Assembly (NCBI GenBank): GCA_024276495.1
Contig: JAJRXC010000020.1
Span: 1-64,000 of the forward strand
Length of the DNA stretch: 64,000 nt
DNA from: Actinomycetes bacterium
Lineage (GTDB): Bacteria > Actinomycetota > Acidimicrobiia > Acidimicrobiales > Aldehydirespiratoraceae
Direction of reading: 5' to 3'
Positions 18,373 to 27,415 of the stretch are shown piece after piece. The notes beneath the pieces were generated by a model. It searched no databases. It was not told the DNA's origin and saw nothing but the letters and a program-made list of their open reading frames with translations. The position numbers and the translations under genes are program-made. The first letter of the stretch is position 1. The number at the start of each line of letters is the position of its first letter.

Positions 18373-19132
18373 CGCCGGGACGCACGAACAGGTTGCGGTG
18401 ACCCTCGGTTCGTTCGTGCCGCAGCCCGCAGTCGGCCAGGTGCGGCACGAGCCGGGCCAGCCCGACCGGGTCGTTGGGTTCGACATCGGTCCACAACAGC
18501 CGCACCCCGGCCCAGTCCGCCGGTTCGGTGCCGAGCACCATCTCCCCGGCCGCTCCTTCGACATTGATCTTCACGACCACCGGCGCACCGGAGGTGGACA
18601 CCGCGGCGAGCGCGCTCGACAGGGACACCATGTCGACGGTCTCGGTGCCGACGGACTCGCCACCCACGGGGACGTGCACGGAGTGCCCCCACGACCCGGG
18701 CGCGAGGTGGAGTTCGATCGACCCGGGCTCGGCCCCGACGGCCGCCCGGTGGACCGCCCATGTCCCGACGCCGTCGGCCGAACGCGAGAGACTCTCGAAG
18801 TTCTGACTGGCCGGTTCGTAGGAGTCGACCCGTTCGGCACCGTCGGCGAACGCGCGCAGCGCGAAGTAGCCCTTGTGGGCGCCGATGTCGAGCACGGCCG
18901 CTCCGCGCACGTCACACGGAAAGTGACGGTCGACGATGGCGCCGTAGAGCGTGAAGTAGTCGACCCGGTGCGACGCCGCGGGAACGTGGGCCGCCAGGGC
19001 ACCGATCGGCACCTCGATGTCGGCCCGCCCCCGACTTCGCTCGGCCGCGAGCAGACCCCGCTTCGTCGTCGCCGGAAGCCGTGCGGTCAGGATGCGGACC
19101 ACACGCTTCGTGGCGGTGATCAGAGCTGTCAT
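18365..19132 (-). CDS. FkbM family methyltransferase
   Basis: 255 residues. VLDIGAHKGYFALRAFADGA is SAM motif I in the FkbM form; SYEPASQNFESL and the FkbM hallmark VVKINVEGAAGEMV follow, with LWTDVEPND after it. These enzymes O-methylate sugars or other small molecules, often within glycan loci. ATG 19132 is preferred over an upstream GTG (19144) because TAGTGT lies eight bases before it. It is divergent from the next glycosyltransferase (60-base gap). Confidence 0.82.
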   Translation of the reverse strand: MTALITATKRVVRILTARLPATTKRGLLAAERSRGRADIEVPIGALAAHVPAASHRVDYFTLYGAIVDRHFPCDVRGAAVLDIGAHKGYFALRAFADGAERVDSYEPASQNFESLSRSADGVGTWAVHRAAVGAEPGSIELHLAPGSWGHSVHVPVGGESVGTETVDMVSLSSALAAVSTSGAPVVVKINVEGAAGEMVLGTEPADWAGVRLLWTDVEPNDPVGLARLVPHLADCGLRHERTEGHRNLFVRPGVS

Positions 19133-19191
19133 GGCGACGAACACTAACGGTGGCCGACCGACACGGCGGCGACCACTAGCGTTGAGCCGCC

Positions 19192-20112
19192 ATGTCCGGG
19201 ATCGTTCGCTGCCACGGGGTGCTGATCACCTTTCGCCGACGTGACGCGCTCGTCGAGCATCTCCGGATCCTCGCCGACCAGACCAGTCCGCTGGCGACGC
19301 TGCTGGTGGTCGACAACGACGACGACCCCGCGATCCGCACCCTGGTGGAGGACCCCGACGGGCCGGCGGCCGCCGCCGCGTCCACGATCGGCTACCTCGG
19401 CCTGGCCGACAATCCGGGTCCGGCCGGCGGCATCGCCGCGGGAATCGCGCAGGTCCTCGCCGACCACGGCGACGACGACTGGCTCGTGCTGCTCGACGAC
19501 GACGACCCCCCGCCCCGCCCCGACACCTTCGCCGCGCTCCAGTCGGTTCTACTCGCGCTGCGCCGGCACCATGACCGGGTCGGCGGCGTCGGCTTGTGGG
19601 GTGCCACGCTGCGGCGCAGCGGCCGCCTGCGAGCGGCGACCGGGACCGCTCCGGAAGAGGTCGCCTATCTGCCCGGCGGCGCCTGCCCTCACTACTCGGT
19701 GGCCGCCCTTCGGGTCTCGGGCGGGCCCGATCCCGCCCTCTTCTTCGGCTTCGACGATCTCGACCTCGGCCTCGCGTTGCGGCGGGCGCGATGGTCACTG
19801 TGGTCGTCGGGGATCGCGCGGGAACACGGCTGGGCCGCGATGGTCGACGACCGCACCACGTCGGCGACCGTGACCTCCCCGACCTGGCGCCGCTACTACA
19901 GCCTTCGCAACCTGATCGTCGTGCTCCGCCGCGACCACCGTGGTGTCGGCGCCGTCACGATGTCGGTCGTGGCCGGTGTCGCCAAACCGATCGTCAACTT
20001 CCCCCGTCGGCCGCGGGTCGCGTGGGCCAACCTGCGACTCAACCTGCGCGCCGTTCGCGACGGATGGACCGGCCGGCTGGGCAAGACGCTCGATCCCCGG
20101 GCCGCGCCATGA
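19192..20112 (+). CDS. family 2 glycosyltransferase, galactofuranosyl/rhamnosyl type
   Basis: 306 residues. GVLITFRRRDALVEHL, LLVVDNDDD, NPGPAGGIAAGIA, WLVLLDDDDPPP (acidic metal site) and FFGFDDLDLGLALRRA match the GlfT/RfbF-like GT2 branch with the N-P-G-x-x-G-G pattern. WRRYYSLRNLIVVLRRD at the C-terminal part is also typical. A TAGCGT box (19177-19182) lies nine bases before the ATG. The stop overlaps the sulfotransferase start by ATGA. It probably elongates the same surface glycan. Confidence 0.85.
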   Translation: MSGIVRCHGVLITFRRRDALVEHLRILADQTSPLATLLVVDNDDDPAIRTLVEDPDGPAAAAASTIGYLGLADNPGPAGGIAAGIAQVLADHGDDDWLVLLDDDDPPPRPDTFAALQSVLLALRRHHDRVGGVGLWGATLRRSGRLRAATGTAPEEVAYLPGGACPHYSVAALRVSGGPDPALFFGFDDLDLGLALRRARWSLWSSGIAREHGWAAMVDDRTTSATVTSPTWRRYYSLRNLIVVLRRDHRGVGAVTMSVVAGVAKPIVNFPRRPRVAWANLRLNLRAVRDGWTGRLGKTLDPRAAP

Positions 20113-21059
20113 GCAGACCCGGCCCGGTCTTCGTCATCGGCTGTCCCCGGTCGGGCACGACCTTGCTGCTCGACCTGCTGGCCGGCACCCGCGCCTACGG
20201 CTACGTCAACGCGCTCGGCCCCGAGCTCCACGACCGCGGCACCGTCAACGGCCGCAACCGCGTCTACGACGCTCCGGCGCTCGGCGATGTGCTGTATCGC
20301 CGGCGTCGCGACATCCTTCGCCTCACGAGTCGACCCGCGGTGCTCGGTCGGATGGCCCGACGTCTGCTGCCCGCGCCCATCGAGCCGTGGGAGTTCTGGC
20401 AGCGGCTGCTGCCGAACTTCCGACCGGAGTTCGGTCCCGAACCCGCCGCCGATCCGTCACCCACCGGGATCGAAGCCCACCACCGGCAGGAGGCCCGCAC
20501 CCGGGTCGACGCGTTGTTGGCCCGACAGCGCCGCGACGTCCTGCTCTCGAAGTACACCGATTTCCCCCGCATCGAGCTGCTTCGTTCTGTCTTCCCCGAT
20601 GCCCGGTTCGTCCACATCCGCCGCGACGCCCACGCGGTGGCGAGCTCCTACGCCGTGGAGATCGAATCGGGCCGATTCGGCACATGGGCACATCGTGACT
20701 GGTGGTCGGCGGCCTGGCCGGCCGACGCCGCCGACCACTGGCGGCGGCACGGCTCCACCGAGCTCGGGTTCGCGGCCCACAATCGGAACTGGCTCGTGGG
20801 CCTGATCGACGATGCGATCGCCGCGTCGTCGTCCGGCACGATGACGGCCACCTACGAGCAACTCGCCCATGATCCGGTCGGCGTCATCGACGCGATCCTG
20901 TCGTTCTCGGAGGTCGACGCACGCGCCGACCTGGCGCGGCTGACGGCGTCCCGGTCGATCGAGAGCTCGAACGACCGCTGGCGATCCGCACGCGATGTCG
21001 GCGAGACCGCCCTCCTCGACGAGATCTTCTCCCCTTCGGCGCCCTGGCGGGTGCCATGA
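20109..21059 (+). CDS. PAPS-dependent sulfotransferase
   Basis: 316 residues. The 5'-phosphosulfate loop VIGCPRSGTTLLLDLL (9-24) and the 3'-phosphate loop FVHIRRDAHAVASSY are clear. The enzyme would move sulfate from PAPS to a hydroxyl on a glycan, lipid or small molecule. It is translationally coupled (ATGA) to the upstream glycosyltransferase, and a methyltransferase follows 36 bases later. With the other sulfotransferase-like gene at 15.7 kb it argues for a sulfated surface product. No PAPS synthesis genes are in the window. Confidence 0.85.
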   Translation: MSRPGPVFVIGCPRSGTTLLLDLLAGTRAYGYVNALGPELHDRGTVNGRNRVYDAPALGDVLYRRRRDILRLTSRPAVLGRMARRLLPAPIEPWEFWQRLLPNFRPEFGPEPAADPSPTGIEAHHRQEARTRVDALLARQRRDVLLSKYTDFPRIELLRSVFPDARFVHIRRDAHAVASSYAVEIESGRFGTWAHRDWWSAAWPADAADHWRRHGSTELGFAAHNRNWLVGLIDDAIAASSSGTMTATYEQLAHDPVGVIDAILSFSEVDARADLARLTASRSIESSNDRWRSARDVGETALLDEIFSPSAPWRVP

Positions 21060-21095
21060 CCCACCCCAACGACGCACCGAGCGAGGCCTGAGACC

Positions 21096-22007
21096 ATGGT
21101 CCGACACAACCGAGCCGACGCGTTCGACGACGCCCGGCGACGCTCGACCCCCGCGAGCGGGTGGCGCGACCTGGCCGACGACCCCAACGATCCCGCCGCG
21201 ATCGCCGACCGGGCCCGCACCCTGCAGGCGGCCTGGCGCGACCCGATCGCGGATCGGGTCGCGTTCCTCGAGCAGCGGTGTCGGGGCAGGAACGTTCTCG
21301 ACATCGGCTGTGTCGCCCACGACGTCGAACGGCTCTCCGGGTCGGAGTGGCTGCACGGACGGATCGCGGCAGTGGCGGCATCCTGTGTCGGTGTCGACAT
21401 CCTCGAGGAGGGGGTCGAGGCGGTGAACGCGGCGGGATTCGATGCCGTCGCCCACGATCTGTCAACCGGACTCGGGCCGCTCACCGAACGAGGACCCTTC
21501 GATGTGATCGTCGCCGGAGAGCTCCTCGAGCACGTAACCGACCTCGACATGGTCTTCCGGGTCGCCGCGGAAGGCCTGGCCGACGACGGCGAGCTGATCC
21601 TCACCACGCCCAACCCCTACGCCCCGCCGCGGGTGCGGGCCGGTCAACTCGGCATCGTGTGGGAGAACGTCGACCACATCATGTACGCGTTCCCCAGCGG
21701 GGTCGCCGAGCTCGCCGCCCGTCGCGGCCTGGTTCTGGCGGAGGCGGCCACGGTCGACGATCGACGGCCCGCTCGACCGTCGCCGATCCGCCGGGCGAAG
21801 CGCATGATCCGTGGCACCCGCTGGCGCAACGTCGGCTACGCGTCGGCCGACGACGGCGCCCAGGTTCTCGTCGCAGACGGGGTTCTCGCCCGGGTCGTAC
21901 GACGCGTCGGACGGACACCGCGCCGCTTCCTCGGTGAGACCTTCGTGTACGTGGTCAGCAGGCCGGACCCGCACCGGTCGCGTGGTCACGTCACCGGCGC
22001 GGCGTAG
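21096..22007 (+). CDS. class I SAM-dependent methyltransferase
   Basis: 303 residues. VLDIGCVAHDVERL is motif I, CVGVDILEEGVEAVNAAG motif II, FDVIVAGELLEHVTDLD motif IV and ADDGELILTTPNPYAP motif V, as in the Methyltransf_11/23 group. The C-terminal 80 residues are basic. It follows the sulfotransferase in the same direction. Its TAG stop (22005-22007) forms part of the -10 box proposed for the helicase gene. The target is unknown, probably sugar or lipid in this cluster. Confidence 0.8.
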   Translation: MVRHNRADAFDDARRRSTPASGWRDLADDPNDPAAIADRARTLQAAWRDPIADRVAFLEQRCRGRNVLDIGCVAHDVERLSGSEWLHGRIAAVAASCVGVDILEEGVEAVNAAGFDAVAHDLSTGLGPLTERGPFDVIVAGELLEHVTDLDMVFRVAAEGLADDGELILTTPNPYAPPRVRAGQLGIVWENVDHIMYAFPSGVAELAARRGLVLAEAATVDDRRPARPSPIRRAKRMIRGTRWRNVGYASADDGAQVLVADGVLARVVRRVGRTPRRFLGETFVYVVSRPDPHRSRGHVTGAA

Positions 22008-22010
22008 CCT
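22005..22010 (+). promoter_or_regulatory. -10 element of leaderless helicase gene
   Basis: TAGCCT, then six bases (GCCACG) and ATG 22017. The first three bases are also the stop codon of the upstream methyltransferase. Confidence 0.5.
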
Positions 22011-22016
22011 GCCACG

Positions 22017-23624
22017 ATGCGCGACCTCTACCGCTGGCAACACGACGCGTTGACGGCGTGGCACCGTTGCGGACGCCGAGGGGTCATCGAGGCGGTCACC
22101 GGGTCGGGCAAGACCGACGTCGCCATCACGGCGATCGGCGACGCCCTCGAGCGGGGGTTGTTCGTTCTGGTGATCGTGCCGTCCCGGGTGCTCATGGAGC
22201 AGTGGAACCTGCGGCTGACGGAATCGCTCCCCGATCATCGCGTCGGTCGCCTCGGCGACGGGTACCGCGACCGTCCCTCCGACTGCGACGTGCTCGTGAC
22301 GACCCGGCACAGCGCCGCGAGCCGGGTGCCGTTGCCGACGAGCGATGCCGGCGGAATGCTCGTCGCCGACGAGTGTCACGGATTCGGTGGAGCGGTCCTG
22401 CGCAAGTCGTTGCTGCCGGAGTATCAGGAACGGCTCGGGCTCACCGCCACCCTCGAACGGTCCGATGACGCCGTCGAGTCGATCCTGCTCCCCTACTTCG
22501 GGGGCATCTGCTACCGCTACGACTGCGGTGCGGCGATCTCCGACGGCGTCTGCGCCCAACCCCGGGTGGCCTTCGTCGCCGTGCCGTTGACCGCCGAGGA
22601 ACGCAGCGACTACGACGCCAGCGAGGGCGCGATCGTCGCGGCTCGCCGCATCCTCAAGCAGATTCCCGGCGTGCCCCACACACCGTTCGGCGACTTCCTG
22701 GCCGCGGTGCATCACCTCGCCGAAAACGACGGCGGGCCCGACGGGAAGGCGGCCAACGATTATCTCGACGCCTTCTCGACGCGGCGGGAGATCGTCGCCA
22801 CGAGCTCGGCGAAGTACGAGTCGCTCGGCACGTTCGCCGATGTCATCAAGACCGCGAAGGGCTCGCTGATCTTCACCGAGACCGTGCGGGCCGCGAACCA
22901 CGCGATCGTCCGGCTCGACCCTCACGTCGACATCGAGATCATCACGGGCGGCACCGGTCGCAGCGACCGTGGCCTGATCCTCGACGGGCTTCGCGACGGG
23001 TCGCTCGATGCCGTCGCCGCGCCGCGGGTGCTCGACGAAGGCGTCGACGTCCCCAACGCCAACCTCGGCATCGTCGTGAGCGCGAGCCGCACCCGTCGCC
23101 AGATGATCCAACGCATGGGCCGGATCCTGCGTCGCAAGCCACTCGGCAGCGGGGCCCGTTTCGTCATCATCTTCTCCGCCGACACCCTCGAAGATCCCCG
23201 CTACTCCGATGGCGGCGACGGATTCCTGGATGAGATCGAGAGCATCTCGGAGTCGTCGCACATCTTCGGCCCGGAGCAGACCGCGCAGCTCGCGGCGTTC
23301 CTCGACTACACGGGTCCGGCCGAGATCATCGTGCCCGAGACGGTCGGCGGGTTCGTCTCCCCCGATCTCTCTCCCGACGAGATCACCGAGTGGACCGACA
23401 CCGCGCCCTATCTCGAGATCCGCAGTCCCGAGCTGCCCACGATCTCCACCCCGAAGATCGTCAAGGAGAAGCCGCGCCTGTCGACGGGAGAACATCCGGT
23501 TCGACTCGAGGCGATCGACAAGGAGTGGGTGCTGCGCTGCACCGGGTGTGGGGTCACCTCGGAACCTCGTGCGTTCAAGTGGCAGGCGCTCGAGGACAAG
23601 GTCGACTGCACCTGCCTGCGCTGA
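22017..23624 (+). CDS. SF2 DEAD/DEAH-type helicase, XPB-like, with C-terminal cysteine cluster
   Basis: 535 residues. Motif I EAVTGSGKTD (K32), motif Ia VIVPSRVLMEQW, motif II ADECHG (D118-H121), motif III LTATLER, motif V VLDEGVDVPNANLG and motif VI QRMGRILRRK make a full SF2 core like bacterial XPB/ComFA-type helicases. The C-terminus has CTGCG and a final CTCLR, a possible zinc knuckle. It would unwind or remodel DNA using ATP. The start is backed by the leaderless -10 box. Neighbours give no clue to a partner nuclease. Confidence 0.88.
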   Translation: MRDLYRWQHDALTAWHRCGRRGVIEAVTGSGKTDVAITAIGDALERGLFVLVIVPSRVLMEQWNLRLTESLPDHRVGRLGDGYRDRPSDCDVLVTTRHSAASRVPLPTSDAGGMLVADECHGFGGAVLRKSLLPEYQERLGLTATLERSDDAVESILLPYFGGICYRYDCGAAISDGVCAQPRVAFVAVPLTAEERSDYDASEGAIVAARRILKQIPGVPHTPFGDFLAAVHHLAENDGGPDGKAANDYLDAFSTRREIVATSSAKYESLGTFADVIKTAKGSLIFTETVRAANHAIVRLDPHVDIEIITGGTGRSDRGLILDGLRDGSLDAVAAPRVLDEGVDVPNANLGIVVSASRTRRQMIQRMGRILRRKPLGSGARFVIIFSADTLEDPRYSDGGDGFLDEIESISESSHIFGPEQTAQLAAFLDYTGPAEIIVPETVGGFVSPDLSPDEITEWTDTAPYLEIRSPELPTISTPKIVKEKPRLSTGEHPVRLEAIDKEWVLRCTGCGVTSEPRAFKWQALEDKVDCTCLR

Positions 23625-23633
23625 ACCTCCACG

Positions 23634-23652
23634 GTCGGCGCTCGCAGCCGAC
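23634..23652 (+). terminator. hairpin after the helicase gene
   Basis: GTCGGC and GCCGAC pair around a seven-base loop, nine bases after the helicase stop. No T-run follows, so termination is uncertain. Confidence 0.35.
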
Positions 23653-23708
23653 GGCGGTCGTGGCCCGCGCCGGGGTGCCGCCGATTTCGTCGCGAACGTC
23701 ACGACCCG

Positions 23709-23714
23709 TAGGGT
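23709..23714 (+). promoter_or_regulatory. -10 element of leaderless crotonase gene
   Basis: TAGGGT, six bases (CGCCGC), then ATG 23721. Confidence 0.5.
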
Positions 23715-23720
23715 CGCCGC

Positions 23721-24623
23721 ATGAGCGAATACGGGGAATCCACGTCCAATCCGAGTGGTGATGACACCACGACCGACGACCATCAGTGGGTCCTGCTCGA
23801 CGACCCGGTCCCGGGCGTGCGCCGCATCACCTTCAACCGCGCGAACAAGCGCAACTCGCTGATCCACCCTCTGCGCGGAGCCATCCTCGGGGCCCTGCGC
23901 GACGCCGACGACGATCCGGACGTGAAGGTGTCGATCATCCGCGGCGACGGTCCGTCGTTCTCGGCCGGCTACGACCTGGCCGGCGGCAACGAGGGCCACG
24001 AGCTGCCCTTCTTCACCGCCGGCGGCGAGGGTCAGTGGCCCCGCCACGTCACCGAGGGGTGGATGAGCATCTGGGACCTGGCCAAACCCGTGATCGCCCA
24101 GGTGCACGGCTACTGTCTCGCCGGCGGGTCCGAGCTGGCGACGTGCTGCGACCTCATCTACATCGCCGAGGACGCCCAGATGGGCTACCCCGCCACCCGC
24201 TTCGGGGTGCCCGACATGCACTTCCACGCCTGGTTCCTCGGCATGCGCAAGGCGATGGAGATGATGATGACGGGCGATTCGGTCACCGGGCTCGAGGCGG
24301 TGCAGTACGGCTGGGCGAACCAGGCGTTCCCCGCCGACGAGCTGTCCGCGAAGACGCTCGAGATCGCGGCTCGCATCGCCCAGACCCCCTCTGATGTCGC
24401 CCAGCTCAACAAGCGGGTGGTGCATCGCCAGATGGAGGTGATGGGGCTGCGAACCGGCATCCGCCAGGGCACCGAGTTGTGCGCCCTGGGCATCCATCAG
24501 GAATCGATGCGCACCTTCATCGGCAGTGTGCAGGAAAAGGGTCTGACCGCGACCCTCACCGAACGCGACGAGCCCTACGACGACTACCGCACCGCCGAGG
24601 AGCAACCGAAGACCGCCGACTGA
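23721..24623 (+). CDS. enoyl-CoA hydratase/isomerase (crotonase) family protein
   Basis: 300 residues. RRITFNRANKRNSL, the oxyanion-hole segment PSFSAGYDLAGG and HGYCLAGGSELATCCDLIYIAED are clear crotonase motifs. The first about 25 residues are acidic, polar and not conserved. The second active-site region reads FGVPDMHFHAWFLG, lacking the Glu of classical hydratases, so hydratase activity should not be assumed; isomerase, hydrolase or another crotonase reaction is possible. Leaderless -10 box directly upstream. Confidence 0.87.
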   Translation: MSEYGESTSNPSGDDTTTDDHQWVLLDDPVPGVRRITFNRANKRNSLIHPLRGAILGALRDADDDPDVKVSIIRGDGPSFSAGYDLAGGNEGHELPFFTAGGEGQWPRHVTEGWMSIWDLAKPVIAQVHGYCLAGGSELATCCDLIYIAEDAQMGYPATRFGVPDMHFHAWFLGMRKAMEMMMTGDSVTGLEAVQYGWANQAFPADELSAKTLEIAARIAQTPSDVAQLNKRVVHRQMEVMGLRTGIRQGTELCALGIHQESMRTFIGSVQEKGLTATLTERDEPYDDYRTAEEQPKTAD

Positions 24624-24655
24624 GCCCCAGGACGCGGCGTCACGCGTACGCCGAG

Positions 24656-24674
24656 CCGGCGAAGAGGTCGCCGG
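24656..24674. terminator. hairpin between convergent genes
   Basis: CCGGCGA (24656-24662) and TCGCCGG (24668-24674) pair around loop AGAGG, in the 102-base gap between the convergent crotonase and pRiA4b-type genes. It could act in both directions; no T-run. Confidence 0.4.
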
Positions 24675-24725
24675 TGCGGCGTTCCCCGCAGAGCTCCGTC
24701 GGCGGCGGGTTCGAGGCCAGGCATC

Positions 24726-27044
24726 TCAGGCGTTCCGGAGGCGAGCCGCCGCGGATTCGAGGTCGAAGGAGCCCGGGCGGAAATCGCCCGCCCACTCCCG
24801 AAGCTCATCGTGTTCGGGATGTTCGGGGTCGGCGAGGATCGAGACGAGGTTGTGATAGCCACCGGTGCCGCCGCAGTCCTCGGGTGGCGCGTCGCCGGCA
24901 CCGGCGAGGAGATCGAAGCGGGGCCGAACCGGGTCTGGTTCGAGCATGTCGCCCACCGTGATCCGGATCTGCCAGTTGTCGCCGAAGTCGTAGAGATAGT
25001 CGAAGACCGACCCCGGACGGAGGAGCTCATCGAGGCGAACATCGAGATCATCGGCGTCGGCTCCGCCCCAGTCGGCCTCGGGATCACTGGTGTAGCCCCG
25101 GCCGGCGATGGTGAACCGGTGCAGGTGGTAGTCGTCCCAGTCGAAGATCCGCTGGAGCACGAGATGGAGCTCGTACAAGGTGATCGATGCCGGGACCCTG
25201 ATGGTGCGCCAACCGGGAAGATCGACGAGGTCACAGCGCAGCACGAAGGCCGAGTCTTCGGGGAGTCGGTCGTGCACGATCGCGGGGGACGGCACGTCGC
25301 CGGACGACGATGATCCACCAAACCCACCGAAGTCGATGCCGAGGTCGGAGAGATCGACCCGGGCGCCGCTGTGCTGATGGCGGGGATCACGGCTCCAGCG
25401 GTCGTCGCCGACACGGTCTCGGATCTTTGCCGCCTTCGCGGTGATGGTGCCGGGGGCGCCGGCCAACCGGGACGTGAGGTCGTCGGAGAACACCGACATC
25501 GGCCCCCAACTGCCGATGATGTCGTTCAGCTGGGCGACGGCGTAGACCACGCCGGACGCCCAGATGTCGGGCCGACCGCGGGCGAACAGGTCGGGGTCGA
25601 CGCGGGCGGCGTCGGCCACGACCCGGCGCACGAGGGTGACGTACTCGTCGTCGAAGAGCGCCCGGGCGGCGGTCGAGGCGAGCTCGGCGATCGCCGCCAC
25701 CTTCCCGTTCGCGTCATCGAGCCCGCTCGGGTCGAACGGTTCGGGATGACTCCCTCCGGCGGGAGCGATGGTCGTTTCCCGGGGTTCGAGTCCGACGTTG
25801 TACTGTTCGATCGCCGCGGCGACGGCATCGGGATCGCTGAAGTCGATGCCGGCGAGCGCGTCGCGGACCGCCTGCTGGACTGGTCCGAGCGAGCCCGGCT
25901 CGGAGATCGCCTCGTCGAAAAGGGGAAGGGTTCGGTCGATCGCGTCGAGCGCGGCGCCGACATGGCGGTCGTCCCACCCGGCGCGGGCATGGGCCCAGGG
26001 GACGAACAACCTCAGCATCTCGGGGATCCGGCGGAGATCGGCCGGGTCGGCCATCACCTTGCGCGTCGACCACTCGAGAAACGTGACGATCGTGTTGGGG
26101 CCCCACTTGAGGGGGTCGCCCGAGCCGCGGTCGGCGGCGAAGTCGACGGCGAGGCCGGTCCACGAGAGCACATCGTCGGACACCTCCGGCTGCGTGTCGT
26201 GGATCGATCCGACGAACTCGTCGATCACCCGGTCTCGCTCCTTTGCCGAGACCGACGCGGGCTCCGGCCGCGTTCGGGGAGACGAGGCGAGAATCGTCTC
26301 GATGAGCGGGCGCAGCGCGTTGACGTCGTCGTCGATGATCTCGTCGATGCCGAGCGTCATGTCGTTGATCTCGTAGGCATCGTCGATCGCCGCCGCCGCC
26401 TCGGCGAGGTCGGCGGGTCGAACGGTCATGTCGTCGGAGTCGTCGACCAGATCGGTGAAGGTGGCCACGTCGGGCATCACCAGCGCATCCTTGAGAACAC
26501 CACCGAGCAGGCGATCGATGAGCACCGCGGCCGCGCCCTCGGTGCCGTCGGGATAGCGCAGACCGAAGAGATACTGGTTTGTCTCACCGAAGATGTCCTC
26601 GACGACTCGGGTGGAGGTGATGGTGCCCCGCCCGAACCCCGACGCGGCCACCGAGGGTTTCGCCGCGAACGACCGCAGCACCTTCGCGGCCTTGGGTGCG
26701 GCCGACCCGCCGTACGCGGCGAAGGCGGCGACGGTGTCGACGACACGTTGCGGTGGTCGTGGCCCAAGATCGGCGAGCACGGCAAGCACCTCGCCCGCGG
26801 CGGGTGGCTCGTCGCCGCGAACGGTGAGATCGATCACGTCTGAGGCCGATGCCGCGGGGAACATCGTCACGAACGACGATGCCTCGGCGTCGCGAAAGAT
26901 CGCGGCGTCGTCGTCGAACCGCGGGAGCAGTGCATCGAGCCCGGCCGGCAGCGCTGAGACCAAGGTCGGACCGCCGTCCCAATGTCGTGGGCGCGTGCCT
27001 TTGGGTGTGACCCGTCCACCAGTGCCCTTGCGTCGTCGGGCCAT
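24726..27044 (-). CDS. large protein with C-terminal pRiA4b ORF-3-like domain
   Basis: 772 residues, much longer than the usual pRiA4b ORF-3 protein of about 180-200. The last about 180 residues carry the domain: FVLRCDLVDLPGWRTIRVP, ELHLVLQRIFDWDDYHLHRF, YLYDFGDNWQIRI and PPEDCGGTGGYHNLVSIL. Residues about 510-590 (RRVVADAARVDPDLFARG, GVVYAVAQLNDIIGSWGPM) resemble the helical DUF6398-type module that accompanies it. The first about 450 residues are not recognised and contain acidic helices. The start MARRRKGTG has AGGAG upstream and a TACGGT box at 27071-27076. The family is common on plasmids; its function is unknown. Confidence 0.8.
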   Translation of the reverse strand: MARRRKGTGGRVTPKGTRPRHWDGGPTLVSALPAGLDALLPRFDDDAAIFRDAEASSFVTMFPAASASDVIDLTVRGDEPPAAGEVLAVLADLGPRPPQRVVDTVAAFAAYGGSAAPKAAKVLRSFAAKPSVAASGFGRGTITSTRVVEDIFGETNQYLFGLRYPDGTEGAAAVLIDRLLGGVLKDALVMPDVATFTDLVDDSDDMTVRPADLAEAAAAIDDAYEINDMTLGIDEIIDDDVNALRPLIETILASSPRTRPEPASVSAKERDRVIDEFVGSIHDTQPEVSDDVLSWTGLAVDFAADRGSGDPLKWGPNTIVTFLEWSTRKVMADPADLRRIPEMLRLFVPWAHARAGWDDRHVGAALDAIDRTLPLFDEAISEPGSLGPVQQAVRDALAGIDFSDPDAVAAAIEQYNVGLEPRETTIAPAGGSHPEPFDPSGLDDANGKVAAIAELASTAARALFDDEYVTLVRRVVADAARVDPDLFARGRPDIWASGVVYAVAQLNDIIGSWGPMSVFSDDLTSRLAGAPGTITAKAAKIRDRVGDDRWSRDPRHQHSGARVDLSDLGIDFGGFGGSSSSGDVPSPAIVHDRLPEDSAFVLRCDLVDLPGWRTIRVPASITLYELHLVLQRIFDWDDYHLHRFTIAGRGYTSDPEADWGGADADDLDVRLDELLRPGSVFDYLYDFGDNWQIRITVGDMLEPDPVRPRFDLLAGAGDAPPEDCGGTGGYHNLVSILADPEHPEHDELREWAGDFRPGSFDLESAAARLRNA

Positions 27045-27415
27045 GTCTGCTCCTGTCCGGCCGGCCGTTCCCACCGTAGCGAACACGACGACCCGCGAAC
27101 GGATCCGGCCGCTGGAAGAGGAGCCGCCCGTATATGGCGGAGGAGCTCGATCGTTGTCCACCTACCGCGCCGACTTCTCTCGACCGCCGCCGCCCGAACG
27201 CGATGATCGCGTGCCGGCAGAACGACGCCGCACGGCCCGGACCGAAGTCGCGTACGTCGACGGCAGTGCCCTGCATCGCCTGCCCGACGGGAAGGAGCGA
27301 CCGATCCGGACCACCCACGAAGAGGTCGTCTTGGTCCGCCTGTCGATTTTCGCCGCCGGTCCGCGTCATGATGCTTGTCGGTGATCGTCGCCGGCAGCCA
27401 AGGAGGATGATCTCG
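27045..27415. other. 371-base divergent intergenic region
   Basis: It separates the pRiA4b-type gene (minus) from the YciI gene (plus). The only readable signal for the minus strand is TACGGT (27071-27076) about 27 bases before the start. No convincing -35/-10 pair was seen for the YciI-sigma pair. Open frames run through the region but have no recognisable protein. Between about 27240 and 27384 a plus-strand frame looks mildly protein-like (VDGSALHRLPDGK) and could be a gene remnant. Confidence 0.5.

Noticed and set aside
21462-24605. 1047-codon minus-strand frame across three plus-strand genes
   Set aside because: It covers the methyltransferase, helicase and crotonase, which all have clear motifs on the plus strand; the minus translation has none.
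27134-27415. N-terminal extension of the YciI protein
   Set aside because: The upstream in-frame residues look non-coding and AAGGAGG fits only the start at 27416.
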